Below, in pieces: positions 16,317 to 25,314 of a stretch of DNA of 64,000 nucleotides. The stretch spans positions 186,001 through 250,000 of the forward strand of contig NZ_CANLZV010000003.1 in assembly GCF_947495665.1 (NCBI RefSeq). Reading direction: 5' to 3'. A program made the translations under genes and the position numbers. Origin of the DNA: an uncultured Sunxiuqinia sp. (lineage in GTDB: Bacteria; Bacteroidota; Bacteroidia; Bacteroidales; Prolixibacteraceae). The first letter of the stretch is position 1. Every line of letters begins with the position of its first letter. Below the pieces are notes generated by a model. That model saw nothing but the letters and a program-made list of their open reading frames with translations, was not told the DNA's origin and ran no database searches.

Positions 16317-18884
16317 ATGAGAAATAATTATCTAATCATCCTCTTAATAATTTTGATGATTCCCTACTCAGGAAAGAGTCAGGAAGCAAAAAGCAAAAAT
16401 GATTTAGCAATAGAAGAGGCTGTAAGTGGAGTCCTAGAACGAACGTTTGGCGACAAACTAAAAGGAATAAAACTGTATGAGATTCCAGAAAAAGATAACC
16501 GAGATGTTTTTGAAATTGAAGCTCAAAACGGTAAAGTTTCAATAAGTGGCTCAAGCCCGGTTGCGCTTAGTCGCGGTGTTTATCAGTATATTCGCGATAA
16601 TAAACTTGGTATGGTTACCTGGAATGGAACACGTCTTGACACTCCAGAAGCCTGGCCGGAAGTGGATAAAACGAGTTTCTCTACTCCATATAAAAATCGT
16701 TACTATCTAAATGTTTGTGCATTTGGTTATTCAACTCCTTATTGGGATTGGAACCGATGGGAGAAAGAGATTGACTGGATGGCCCTGCATGGAATGAATT
16801 TCCCGTTGGCATTGGTGGCGAATGAAGCAATTGCAACCCGGGTTTGGAAAAAACTTGGACTGAAGAAGGAGCAAATCGATGCATTTTATACGGGGCCTTC
16901 ATTGTTGCCATGGCAACGCATGGGAAATATAAACGGCCTTGATGGCGATGTACTGTCTGATGAGTGGCACGAAGATCAAATTGCACTTCAGCATAAAATA
17001 CTAAGCCGAATGAAAGAACTCGGGATGAGTCCTATCGTTCCGGCTTTTGCTGGTTTTGTCCCGAAAGGAATTACCGAAGTTTATCCTGATAATAAATTAC
17101 TAGAAGTAAGTTGGGGAGGACTTCCTCAGAAATATCATGGTTATCTTTTAAGCCCGGGAACCCCATTGTTTAACAAAATAGGAAAGCTTTTTATTGAAGA
17201 ATGGGAAAAGGAATTTGGGAAATGTAAATATTTTCTTGCTGATAGTTTTAACGAATTAGATCTACCAAAAACAGATCAGCCGGTAACCGAACTTTTGTCA
17301 GACTATGGAAGTGCTATTTATGAATCGTTAAGAGCAGCTAACCCCGATGCAGTTTGGGTTGTGCAAGGTTGGATGTTTACTTACCAACGTAATATCTGGA
17401 ATAAAGAAACTACCAATGCTCTTTTTAGCCGAATCCCGGACGACAAATTGGTAATTTTGGATTATGCTTACGAATACAACGGCATAGCCTATAAAAACGG
17501 GTATAATTACGATGTTTTCGAGGGCTACAACAATAAACCCTGGATTTATGGATTTATGCTGAACAGCGGAGGGAAAACCGGTCACACGGGTGTACACGAT
17601 TATTATGCGACAAATCCAATTGAGATGTTAAATTCTCCTTACCGAAAAAATCTTTCTGGTTTTGGATTTGCTCCTGAAGGAATAGAAAATAACGATGTTA
17701 CGTTCGAATTGGTTGCCGATATGGCTTGGCGAAAAGAAGAAATAGATCTTGATACCTGGTATATCGATTATTCAAAAGCACGTTATGGAGCTTGTCCTGA
17801 AGCAATGGCTGAAGCATGGCAATTGTTACGCAAAACAAGTTATGGTACGATGACCGACCATCCACGCTTTGGTTTTCAATCTCATGGATTGTGGTTTCAG
17901 GGAACAATAAATAAGGATCCACGTGTTTTAGAAGCCATTGAAAAATTTCTTTCGTGTGCCGACGAGTTAAAAGATTCAGAACTCTACAAGGCTGATGCAA
18001 TGGAATTCGCAGCAACGGCACTTTGCCACAAAGCAGAAGATTGGTTTGGATATGCCTACAATGCGCACCAGTCATTTCAGCCCGAGATTCGTGACGAAGC
18101 GGGTGCATGGGCTTTACAATTACTTACCGATGCTGATAGATTGCTTGAAGATCATCCAACATTAAACCTTGAACGCTGGATTAACTTTGCACGCTCGCAT
18201 AGCAATAATCCTGAGGTGCAGGACAAATACGAACTCGATGCGAGAAGGATTGTAACGGTTTGGGGTGCACCCAAAATAAAATCGGGGGTAAACGATTATG
18301 CAGCCCGTATGTGGGGTGGTTTAATTCGCGATTACTACCGCGATAGAATGGCGCTAAATTTAAAATGTTTAAGAGAGAACAAACCCTTTGATAAACGGGC
18401 ATTTGAAGATGCTTGGGTGTTAAAAAAAGGAGTTAGCGAAATCGAACCTTTTTCAAATCCGCTTGAGGCAGCACAAGAACTGGTAAAAAATGCGATTAAT
18501 AAACCCATACCTGTAATACCAGAAATTAGTGACCGAATTATTGGCGACTGGACCTCTAGTGAATTGTCAGAAAATTGGATTACAAAAGAATGGGCTATAA
18601 AAAGAGAATATATTTCACAAATAAAAGGTGTTAAATTCGAATATATCAAGGGGAGTCAAACCAGTAGAATTCAAATTGTGGAATTGGTTGCCGATGGAAA
18701 AGTTATTGCAAGTGACAACCATATCGAGTCAGTTGGACATAATTTGTCACCACAATATGTGCTGGATGTTCCCAATGACACAAAAGCAAATAACGGTCTT
18801 GTTTTACGGGTTTCCCTTTCAGCTGCAGAGGATGGGGGGAAAGTCAGTGGTAGGGTTATTTTGATATTAGATAGTGATGAGTAG
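16317..18884 (+). CDS. Alpha-N-acetylglucosaminidase, GH89 (NAGLU-like)
   Basis: 855 residues from ATG 16317, which starts a clean signal peptide (MRNNYLIILLIILMIPYSG); an upstream ATG at 16293 adds eight residues. The domain order matches NAGLU: an N-terminal alpha/beta domain, a TIM barrel with WMALHGMNFPLAL and DEWHEDQIALQHKIL, and a helical C-terminal domain. Both GH89 catalytic glutamates are seen: ADSFNELDLP and APEGIENNDVTFELVADMAWR (Glu321 and Glu462 counted from 16293). The C-terminal 130 residues look like an added beta-domain. It removes terminal alpha-linked GlcNAc, as in heparan sulfate or mucin caps, probably in the periplasm. The acetyltransferase gene precedes it. Confidence 0.95.
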   Translation: MRNNYLIILLIILMIPYSGKSQEAKSKNDLAIEEAVSGVLERTFGDKLKGIKLYEIPEKDNRDVFEIEAQNGKVSISGSSPVALSRGVYQYIRDNKLGMVTWNGTRLDTPEAWPEVDKTSFSTPYKNRYYLNVCAFGYSTPYWDWNRWEKEIDWMALHGMNFPLALVANEAIATRVWKKLGLKKEQIDAFYTGPSLLPWQRMGNINGLDGDVLSDEWHEDQIALQHKILSRMKELGMSPIVPAFAGFVPKGITEVYPDNKLLEVSWGGLPQKYHGYLLSPGTPLFNKIGKLFIEEWEKEFGKCKYFLADSFNELDLPKTDQPVTELLSDYGSAIYESLRAANPDAVWVVQGWMFTYQRNIWNKETTNALFSRIPDDKLVILDYAYEYNGIAYKNGYNYDVFEGYNNKPWIYGFMLNSGGKTGHTGVHDYYATNPIEMLNSPYRKNLSGFGFAPEGIENNDVTFELVADMAWRKEEIDLDTWYIDYSKARYGACPEAMAEAWQLLRKTSYGTMTDHPRFGFQSHGLWFQGTINKDPRVLEAIEKFLSCADELKDSELYKADAMEFAATALCHKAEDWFGYAYNAHQSFQPEIRDEAGAWALQLLTDADRLLEDHPTLNLERWINFARSHSNNPEVQDKYELDARRIVTVWGAPKIKSGVNDYAARMWGGLIRDYYRDRMALNLKCLRENKPFDKRAFEDAWVLKKGVSEIEPFSNPLEAAQELVKNAINKPIPVIPEISDRIIGDWTSSELSENWITKEWAIKREYISQIKGVKFEYIKGSQTSRIQIVELVADGKVIASDNHIESVGHNLSPQYVLDVPNDTKANNGLVLRVSLSAAEDGGKVSGRVILILDSDE

Positions 18885-19296
18885 ATCCTATTTGAAAGTG
18901 CAACATTTGACAAAATGGGAAGTAAAGTTCATTCCATGAAATGAGCGGAAAGTTAGGTTGATTTTTTTAATCTTAGAGTAATAATTGAATACGACTAAAG
19001 ATTAAGCATCGGTTAATAGTTGTTTGACTTATGAATTGTACTGAACAGATAAGTAGGCTACTAGAGTAGTATTCCTATGAATTAAATAAGGAATGTGAAA
19101 TATTTATTGCTTATATTTTCACTTTTGAAGAAAATCCCGAGAGGAAGCTTTTGCTCTCGGGATTTAATTTTGACAAATTAATTATATTGCGATAGAAATA
19201 GCTTATCAAAGTAGCATCCTGAAAATCTGAAATTTAATTTGTTAATGGGTTGGTTTTGGGAAGATCCAGAATATTAACACGATTAAATTTTATACT
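18885..19296. other. Intergenic boundary between the GH89 locus and the transfer module
   Basis: 412 bp, AT-rich, no coding frame. It contains one strong terminator (19132-19165). Base composition changes to the more GC-rich transfer module downstream, so the left edge of the mobile module may lie in or near here; I saw no tRNA fragment or clear att repeat. Confidence 0.5.
19132..19165 (+). terminator. Strong bidirectional terminator
   Basis: Perfect 12-bp stem AAATCCCGAGAG/CTCTCGGGATTT around a 10-base loop, with A-runs on the left and T-runs on the right, so it can act in both directions. Confidence 0.85.
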
Positions 19297-20133
19297 ATGG
19301 AGATGTATTGGGATATCATCTTTGAACTGAAAATGGAGTTGTCAAAGATAGAGGCCGTCTCGAATAATACTATTGATCAGGTGGAGTATGCCATTGGTCA
19401 TTGCAAGATTGCTTTGGAAAAATTGCGCAAATTGGTTGTGGTAAAGGGATTCCCCGATCGCGAATCGGAGATTCTGTTTTTCAAGGAAATCAAGCCTGCG
19501 GCCTATGGACGGTTACTGTATTATCAATTGGTTTTCGAGATTGAAAGTAAACGCAGAAACGCCGATGTCATGTTAACCAAACGGTACCTTCAGAACTGCC
19601 TTTACAAAATCAATGAGTTCATGGAGAAGCGTCATCTGAAAGTACAGTATTACCGTTGTGGCTATAAGCATTTGGATGAGCAGTATTTTCTACGATCAAA
19701 CGCTGAAATTCCCCTGGAGTTGAAAGACAGCAGAGAGCTATTGGATGAAGCGTTTTTTACCTGGCACGACCATACCTTTTCGGTGATTATGGCCAACGAA
19801 ATGCTGCTGGATTACCTTGGTAAAGAAATCGAGAAACTCGAAAACCCTGGCAATAATAATGTCAATGGGGCCAATTCAAGCTACCTGTGGTGTGGTAAAA
19901 AGATTGACTTGGCAGAGTTGATCTATGCCTTGCATTATGCCAAGATGGTTAATGGAGGAAAAACAACGATTCGGGAGCTTGCGGGAATGTTCGGACAGTT
20001 ATTTGGGGTGGAGCTGAGTAAGGATATTTACCGGTTCCATGCTGAAATCCAGCAACGAAAAATCGACCGGACCAAGTTTTTGGATTTTTTACGTTCCGTG
20101 CTTCAGCAACGGCTGGATGAGGATAACGAATAA
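19297..20133 (+). CDS. rteC: RteC-like regulator of conjugative transposon excision
   Basis: 278 residues matching the RteC family of Bacteroides tetracycline elements. Features seen are an all-helical N-terminal half with FFKEIKPAAYGRLLYYQLVFEIESKR, the central YFLRSNAEIPLEL and FFTWHDHTFSVIMANEMLLDYL, and a C-terminal winged-helix-like region WCGKKIDLAELIYALHYAKMVNGGK. In CTnDOT, RteC activates the excision genes on induction by the RteA/RteB two-component system. No rteA/rteB is seen here, so control must differ. It is the first gene of the transfer module. Confidence 0.9.
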   Translation: MEMYWDIIFELKMELSKIEAVSNNTIDQVEYAIGHCKIALEKLRKLVVVKGFPDRESEILFFKEIKPAAYGRLLYYQLVFEIESKRRNADVMLTKRYLQNCLYKINEFMEKRHLKVQYYRCGYKHLDEQYFLRSNAEIPLELKDSRELLDEAFFTWHDHTFSVIMANEMLLDYLGKEIEKLENPGNNNVNGANSSYLWCGKKIDLAELIYALHYAKMVNGGKTTIRELAGMFGQLFGVELSKDIYRFHAEIQQRKIDRTKFLDFLRSVLQQRLDEDNE

Positions 20134-20166
20134 ATCAGAATATTAACCTTCAAAAAGCTATATATC

Positions 20167-20415
20167 ATGTCAATCGAGACACCAAAAATTCGTAAAAATG
20201 TTGATTTGATTAATGCCTTTTCTGGCTGCCCCATGGGCAAACCCTTGGAAGATTGTCCTTTTCGCGCTTACTATGAGCTCAACAATGAACGGGAGCAGAT
20301 TCTTCAAATTGAAAACATTGAGCAGGAAGAACTGGATCGGATGAGGGAATTTCACCGGGATTGTGTACTGCACTATCGTGAAAGGAAAAGAAAAGGAATG
20401 GCAGTGTCTTCGTGA
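20167..20415 (+). CDS. Small conserved-looking protein downstream of rteC
   Basis: 82 residues, not recognised. Visible features are CPMGKPLEDCPF (three-residue-spaced polar loop with two Cys), a long charged helix rich in Glu/Arg and a third Cys in FHRDCVLHYRERKRK. It has no signal or membrane segment. It starts 33 bp after rteC and shares its strand and composition, so it is probably real and co-transcribed. A zinc-binding regulator is possible but unproven. Confidence 0.65.
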   Translation: MSIETPKIRKNVDLINAFSGCPMGKPLEDCPFRAYYELNNEREQILQIENIEQEELDRMREFHRDCVLHYRERKRKGMAVSS

Positions 20416-20564
20416 TTTTTGCTTTAGTGCCCTAAGTGCTTCGCGATTCACCTGAAAAACCACACATGTCTTGGTGCTACTTTACGATAAAAAACACCTT
20501 ACCTGACAAGTCCTTGATAACAAATTAATGCTGAAGGCTGCAATTTTGAATGAAATCAAAATGA

Positions 20565-20626
20565 TCGTTTCGATTTAGCGAGTGTAAAGTCAACCTTGGT
20601 TGAGTTTTACCGATCGAGAGAAACGA
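20565..20626. repeat. Imperfect inverted repeat before the excisionase-like gene
   Basis: Nested arms TCGTTTC (20565) / GAAACGA (20620) and TGTAAAGTCAACC (20583) / GGTTGAGTTTTAC (20598) are centred at 20596-20597. The structure sits 10 bp before the HTH gene start and may be an operator for RteC or the HTH protein, or a recombination site. Confidence 0.5.
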
Positions 20627-20881
20627 CTCCTAATTAATGAATCATTCAAAAGTAAACGCTATGCCATCAGAAATTTTAACCACAGACGATCTTCGTGAGT
20701 TCAAAATCGAATTATTCGACGAGCTTAAAAAACTGTTCAAAGAAAACCAGGGGCTGCCTTCCAAGAAGTGGCTTCGTTCGGGCGAAGTCCGTAAGTTGTT
20801 GGGTATTTCCCCGGGAACCCTTCAAAATATGCGGGTAAACGGTACGCTTCCCTTTACCAAAATGGGAGGTGTTTTGTACTA

Positions 20882-21922
20882 ACCTGAGTTCGATTATTAA
20901 CCCACTGAATATAAATGAATTGAATTAAAAATTACCGTTGATTTATTTGAATAAAAGCATGGAATTTACTAATTTAAAAGTCTGATAAACAAATAATTAG
21001 AAGTAAAATCCATGCAATTAAGTGACGATAAAATTACCGAAATTTTCTACTTGGCAGACGAATTCTGCAAGGAATTTGAATTAGTAGTTTCAAAACATAG
21101 TTTGGGAAATAAACCCAAAAGAACACCCAAAATGAGCCAAAGCGAGGTAATAACCATTATGGTTCTTTTTCATTTTGGTGTATTTAAAAACCTAAAACAC
21201 TTTTATCAATACTTTGTAAAAGAACATCTTAACTCATATTTTCCACAAACGGTTTCTTACAATAGGTTTGTAGAGTTGATGCAATCTGTTGCCCTACCAA
21301 TGACTTTGTTCTTAAAGACCTGCTGTTTGGGTTCGTGTACAGGCATTTCTTTTATCGATTCAACACCAATAAGGGTTTGTAAGAACAAGCGAATCCTCCG
21401 TCATAAAGTATTCGATGGCATTGCCCAAAGGGGGAAATCGACCATGGGTTACTTCTTTGGCTTCAAGTTGCATTTTGTGATTAACGACAAAGGAGAAATA
21501 TTGAACTTTGTTATCACACCCGGAAATACCGATGATAGGGAACCATTGAAGGACAAAAAGTTTATTGAGAAACTAAAAGGAAAGCTTTATGCCGACAAAG
21601 GCTATGTTTCACAGAAACTTACAGAGGTCCTGTTTGTAGATGGCCTACACCTGATTACCCATATCCGAAACAATATGAAAAACGTGCTGATGGAAATGAA
21701 AGACAAGATCTTGCTCCGTAAACGATCCGTAATTGAAACCATTAACGATGAATTGAAAAACATCTGCTCAATTGAACATTCCCGCCACAGATCTTTCGAA
21801 AACTTCATCACAAATCTGATTTCAGGGTTAATTGCTTATTACTTTTTTCCTAAAAAGCCTGCAATAAAATATGAGATGATCAAAACCGATCAAATTACTC
21901 TTTTTTAAAATCGAACTCAGGT
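20882..21922 (+). mobile_element. IS982-family insertion sequence, complete, 1041 bp
   Basis: Ends are perfect 14-bp inverted repeats: ACCTGAGTTCGATT at 20882-20895 and its complement at 21909-21922. A 5-bp target duplication TACTA flanks it (20877-20881 and 21923-21927). One transposase frame fills the inside. Intact ends and duplication indicate a recent insertion, and the element is probably still able to move. Confidence 0.95.
21012..21908 (+). CDS. IS982-family DDE transposase
   Basis: 298 residues, typical for IS982. N-terminal segment KMSQSEVITIMVLFHFG is family-typical; the catalytic acidic residues are placed as FIDSTPIRVC (first Asp), LYADKGYVS (second Asp) and KRSVIETINDELKN (Glu). 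Nothing truncates it. It is read in the same direction as the host operon, so read-through may partly preserve downstream expression. Confidence 0.95.
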   Translation: MQLSDDKITEIFYLADEFCKEFELVVSKHSLGNKPKRTPKMSQSEVITIMVLFHFGVFKNLKHFYQYFVKEHLNSYFPQTVSYNRFVELMQSVALPMTLFLKTCCLGSCTGISFIDSTPIRVCKNKRILRHKVFDGIAQRGKSTMGYFFGFKLHFVINDKGEILNFVITPGNTDDREPLKDKKFIEKLKGKLYADKGYVSQKLTEVLFVDGLHLITHIRNNMKNVLMEMKDKILLRKRSVIETINDELKNICSIEHSRHRSFENFITNLISGLIAYYFFPKKPAIKYEMIKTDQITLF

Positions 21923-21999
21923 TACTACGATGCTCAGGATATCTACAAGATTCTGGAAAAGAACAAAAGCCAGTCGCTCATTCGATTGGGGCAACGGTA

Positions 22000-23052
22000 A
22001 TGAATTACCTCCGGCATCTAAACGGTTTCTTTGAGCGGCTGGCCGGGGATAAACGCCTGTCATCCTACCACATCAGCCTGTACCTGGCCTTGTTTTGGCA
22101 ATGGAATGCCTGCCGGTTTCAAGACCAGTTTGTAATTTCTAGGGCGGAGATGATGGAGCAGGCCCGGATTGGTTCTGCCAATACCTATGCCCGCTGCATG
22201 AAAGAACTAACCGACTGGGGCTACATTCACTACAAATCATCCTCCAACCTGCACCGGGGCAGCGAAGTCCGTTGTATCCGGTTTGATCAGACAACTGACT
22301 CACCTGCTGATGCTGATTTTGATACCAGTATCAACGCTGGGACTGCAGAGAATACCGGAAAAGATACAACAGGAGATACCAGTTCTGCCACTAAGCTTAA
22401 AACTGATACGACAGGGAAGACAGCAGACGATACCAGTACCAGTTCGAAGACTGCACGAAATGCATCAGTTAATACCGCAGGAAAGACTGGTATTATAGGC
22501 GATATCAAAAAAGATACTTCAGCCAATACTACAGATGCTAGTAGTAGGATTACCAGTAGCAAATTGGATACTGCAAAGGATACCTCCAATCCCCAGGATC
22601 ATTTTACCGGTATACAAGCTGATACCGGAATTGATACAGCAAGTGATACACTTCTTATAAAGAATACAAACAAGAATAAACAAGAAGAGAATCAAAAGAG
22701 GGTCGAAAATCATAGAAGTGAAAATCGACTAGAAAAAGTGAACATGGAAAATTGGAGACCTGGGAAGAATCTGGAAACAGAAGAAGAGTCCGGAATTCCG
22801 GATTTTTCGGAGGTGTCATTTTTCTTTGAGCAAAATCGATTTCCCAAAAGTGAAGCCCAACAGTTTTATTCCCGTTACCTGTCCCTGGGATGGAAAACCG
22901 GAAATGCGCAACGAATTGTTTCCTGGCAAGCCCTTGCCCGGAAATGGATGTTAAACAGCCAAACACAAAAAAATCATGAAAGACCATTCAATCAAATCGG
23001 CGCAGGCCGCTTCAGTAGCACGACCGACAAGGATTATTCAGAGCCCTTATGA
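22000..23052 (+). CDS. Replication-initiator-like winged-helix protein with disordered Thr/Asp linker
   Basis: 350 residues, family not named with certainty. Residues 1-95 look like a winged-helix DNA-binding domain (SSYHISLYLALFWQWN, then ISRAEMMEQARIGSANTYARCMKELTDWGYI), as in plasmid/phage replication-initiation proteins. Residues about 98-225 are low complexity, rich in Asp, Thr, Ser and Ala with repeated GAT-ACC-type codons. Residues 265-330 form a compact C-terminal domain (FSEVSFFFEQNRFPKSEAQQFYSRYLSLGWKTGNA) like the DnaD/DnaT-type C-terminal region. The gene overlaps the HTH gene stop and the next ATPase gene. Likely it cooperates with that ATPase in replication of the excised element. 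Confidence 0.7.
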   Translation: MNYLRHLNGFFERLAGDKRLSSYHISLYLALFWQWNACRFQDQFVISRAEMMEQARIGSANTYARCMKELTDWGYIHYKSSSNLHRGSEVRCIRFDQTTDSPADADFDTSINAGTAENTGKDTTGDTSSATKLKTDTTGKTADDTSTSSKTARNASVNTAGKTGIIGDIKKDTSANTTDASSRITSSKLDTAKDTSNPQDHFTGIQADTGIDTASDTLLIKNTNKNKQEENQKRVENHRSENRLEKVNMENWRPGKNLETEEESGIPDFSEVSFFFEQNRFPKSEAQQFYSRYLSLGWKTGNAQRIVSWQALARKWMLNSQTQKNHERPFNQIGAGRFSSTTDKDYSEPL

Positions 23053-23701
23053 GCAAATTGCAGCGTTTAAAGGTGGGGTATTCCATTTCAATTTTCAGAG
23101 AAGTGTGCTCTGGATGGAAGAAAAAGGGAAAATGTTATTCGGGGATAATTTTGCCATTGCTCCCGCAGATATGAACCTGATCTACAAACTGTTGATCTAT
23201 GCCATTGGAGACAAGGAGAATGCAGAAAGACTGGGTCTCAGTCTGAGGAAAGGCTTGTTGATTTCGGGTCCAATTGGCTGCGGAAAGAGTTCGCTGGCCA
23301 GGCTGATCAGCTATTTTTGTCCGCGCGAAAAACAGTTTATGGTCAAGCCCACCCGGGAAATCAGCTTTGAGTTTGAAAAGAACGGGTATGCAGTGATTAA
23401 TAATTACAGCAAGGGATCGTATTTTCGGATTGGTGGGGTGCCCGTGCCCAAGGTGTACTGTTTTGACGACCTGGGCCTGGAACAAACCCCCAAGCACTTC
23501 GGAAACGAATGCAATGTGATGGCGGAAATCCTGTTGGCCCGCTACGACCTGTTTGTTGCCAAACGTATGCTGACTCATTTGACAACCAACCTTTCGGCCT
23601 CGGAACTGGAAGCCATTTACGGGAACCGGATTCGTTCCCGGATGCGCGAAATGTTTAACCTGGTTGCCTTCGATCAAGCGGCGAAAGACAAACGGGTATG
23701 A
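22976..23701 (+). CDS. DnaC/IstB-like AAA+ ATPase
   Basis: 241 residues. Walker A is GPIGCGKSS, Walker B VYCFDDLG, with sensor-1-like THLTTNLSASEL and arginine-finger candidates RIRSRMREMFNLVAF. The pattern matches helicase-loader/IstB-type AAA+ proteins. It overlaps the preceding initiator-like gene by 77 bp in another frame. The pair suggests a replication or helicase-loading role for the circular intermediate of the element; a transposition-helper role is an alternative. Confidence 0.82.
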   Translation: MKDHSIKSAQAASVARPTRIIQSPYEQIAAFKGGVFHFNFQRSVLWMEEKGKMLFGDNFAIAPADMNLIYKLLIYAIGDKENAERLGLSLRKGLLISGPIGCGKSSLARLISYFCPREKQFMVKPTREISFEFEKNGYAVINNYSKGSYFRIGGVPVPKVYCFDDLGLEQTPKHFGNECNVMAEILLARYDLFVAKRMLTHLTTNLSASELEAIYGNRIRSRMREMFNLVAFDQAAKDKRV

Positions 23702-24615
23702 TACTCCCTGCGGCCCGTTCACTTCGTTTGCTATGCACTTCGGGAACAAGCCTCGGGCTGCCAGTGAAAGCGGCCTGCCTGGTTTCAACAAGCAGCGTCA
23801 GGACAATGCCTGACGAACCGCTCTGTTCTCACACGCAGGCAACTTTCTGCTTTTAACAGGTTTTATCCCTTGATTTTTTAGAGTGTATGATCCTAACTTA
23901 AAGGTTTTCCCGTGCACCGGAACCATCGCTCAGGCTCACTCAACCGCTTCCTTTATCCGCTCGCTGCCGCGCACGAAACCAGTCGCTTTTTTGCTCACCT
24001 TCACTCCGAATCCGGTTTGCACCTCACGGCAAGAGTCGCCCCGTTTGTTTCGCTTCGCTCCACGCCCGGGCGACACTTGCCTTTAGCCTGCCCACTTCAA
24101 TAATTTGTCCTTTGAAATTCCCAATCAGCCAAAACCAAAAGGAAAGCCAATTTAACCGGTCTCCCCGAAGTCCTGCGCTGAGCAAACTGCAAGGCCAGAG
24201 CAAGTGGCCCACCTTTCCGATTATTTTTCACCGAACCAATTCAACATTTTTGTTTTTGGATTGGTGGCCCAGCCTTGCACTTTTGCCCCGACCGGCTGAG
24301 CAATCGGCTTTCTTTCTTTTTTTGCCTTTTTTCTTTCTTTGAGGTAATGGTTTGTGAGCAATTCAAAATCCAATAAAATACCCCATTAAAGACGGGTTTA
24401 TTTCCCAAAAAAAACCTTGGAACGAACAAAACCATTCAAAGAACCTGAAAATAAAAGCGCTCCCTGTTTTTTGCTTAACCATATAAAACACCCCACCTGA
24501 CAAAGACTGTACAAAAAGTCAGCGCCTGCTTTCCAACCTTTGTTGCGGTGATTTGAAAAAGTGCTTTTGCCGCTTTCAAACTTCACCAAAGTTTAACCTC
24601 TAAAACACGCAGAAC
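23702..24615. other. 914-bp region without a supported gene
   Basis: Several short overlapping frames exist, but their translations are Pro/Ser/Arg/Cys-rich and look spurious. It holds one perfect 7-bp hairpin (CGTCAGG/CCTGACG, 23796-23815) and pyrimidine-rich stretches (about 24300-24340). It separates the replication genes from the tra operon and may contain a promoter, a regulatory RNA or an origin; nothing is proven. Confidence 0.5.
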
Positions 24616-24978
24616 ATGTTTGGAATTGATCAAATCAGCTGGGGACAGTTTGGCACTTTTATTTTGATACTACTCGCACTCTGGTACCTGTCGGTAATTT
24701 TGATGGCTATTGCTCATCAGGCAAGGTTCAAGCGGAATCACCCTTTTGAAGAAGATCAAGCCACCAGCTTTGCTCCGGAAAATTTAAGGCCGATTGCCGT
24801 TAGCTCCTTGGATCTTCCTTCACAACTGATCCCATTTTCACTGGAAATGGCTATTGCGCTGCCCGTATCCTTTTACGAGGAGACTGGCCTGGATGAAGGC
24901 TATGCCATCAGCTGCTTTGCCCGCCCCAACGATTCCCGTCTTCCTGCAATTCTGGAACAAGTCCAGTATCAACAATAA
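24616..24978 (+). CDS. Small membrane protein at the start of the tra operon
   Basis: 120 residues, unrecognised. One N-terminal membrane helix (FGTFILILLALWYLSVILMAIA) is followed by a soluble tail with PFEEDQATSF and PVSFYEETGLDEGY. It begins the run of transfer genes, 21 bp before traE, so a minor structural or regulatory role in the conjugation apparatus is likely. Position resembles traD in Bacteroides elements, but I cannot support homology. Confidence 0.65.
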   Translation: MFGIDQISWGQFGTFILILLALWYLSVILMAIAHQARFKRNHPFEEDQATSFAPENLRPIAVSSLDLPSQLIPFSLEMAIALPVSFYEETGLDEGYAISCFARPNDSRLPAILEQVQYQQ

Positions 24979-24999
24979 CCCTTAAAAATTTTAGCGATC

Positions 25000-25314
25000 A
25001 TGAAAACAAAGGTTCAACGATTCTTTTTCAAGGCAGTCCCCGTGCTTGCAGTTGTTTTTCTCCGTGGTGCTTATGTTTTGGCCCAATCCTCTGCCGGAAT
25101 TGATCAGGCTACCGCTGAAGTCAGCTCTTATGTCGATCCGGTCTCCAACCTGATTATTGCCATTGGCGCCGTGGTTGGCCTGATTGGCGGTGTGCGTGTT
25201 TATATCAAGTGGCAAAGTGGTGACCAGGATACCCAGAAAGCCATCATGGGCTGGTTTGGTGCCTGTCTGTTCCTGATTCTGGTGGGGGTAGTTATCAAAT
25301 CCTTTTTTGCCTGA
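25000..25314 (+). CDS. traE: Conjugation protein TraE (DUF4134), pilin-like
   Basis: 104 residues. A signal-like N-terminus ends near VLAQSS, then two membrane helices (VSNLIIAIGAVVGLIGGVRVYIKW and GWFGACLFLILVGVVIKSFF) around the typical SGDQDTQKAIMGW loop. This is the DUF4134/TraE layout and resembles VirB2-type pilins. It overlaps traF by 1 bp. Confidence 0.9.
   Translation: MKTKVQRFFFKAVPVLAVVFLRGAYVLAQSSAGIDQATAEVSSYVDPVSNLIIAIGAVVGLIGGVRVYIKWQSGDQDTQKAIMGWFGACLFLILVGVVIKSFFA

Larger units (their letters stand above)
20637..22000 (+). pseudogene. Excisionase-like HTH gene disrupted by IS982-family insertion
   Basis: The 5' part (20637-20881) encodes an N-terminal coiled region (TTDDLREFKIELFDELKKLF) and a helix-turn-helix of the HTH_17/excisionase type (WLRSGEVRKLLGISPGTLQNMRVNGTLPFTKMGGV). 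The insertion creates a stop after Tyr. The 3' part (21928-22000) resumes in the same frame as YYDAQDIYKIL and ends RLGQR. Removing the IS and one TACTA copy restores a 105-residue protein, usual for this family. Its stop overlaps the next start codon (TAATG). The truncated protein keeps most of the HTH but loses the wing/C-terminus. Such proteins regulate excision or mobilisation. Confidence 0.9.

Noticed and set aside
22283-22640. Repetitive GAT-ACC stretch considered as a CRISPR or tandem-repeat array
   Set aside because: It has no constant repeat and spacer pattern and is explained as a low-complexity linker in frame with the coding sequence.
23883-24103. Overlapping short ORFs in the transfer-module gap
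   Set aside because: Translations are low-complexity, rich in Pro/Arg/Ser, have no ribosome-binding context and match no known pattern.
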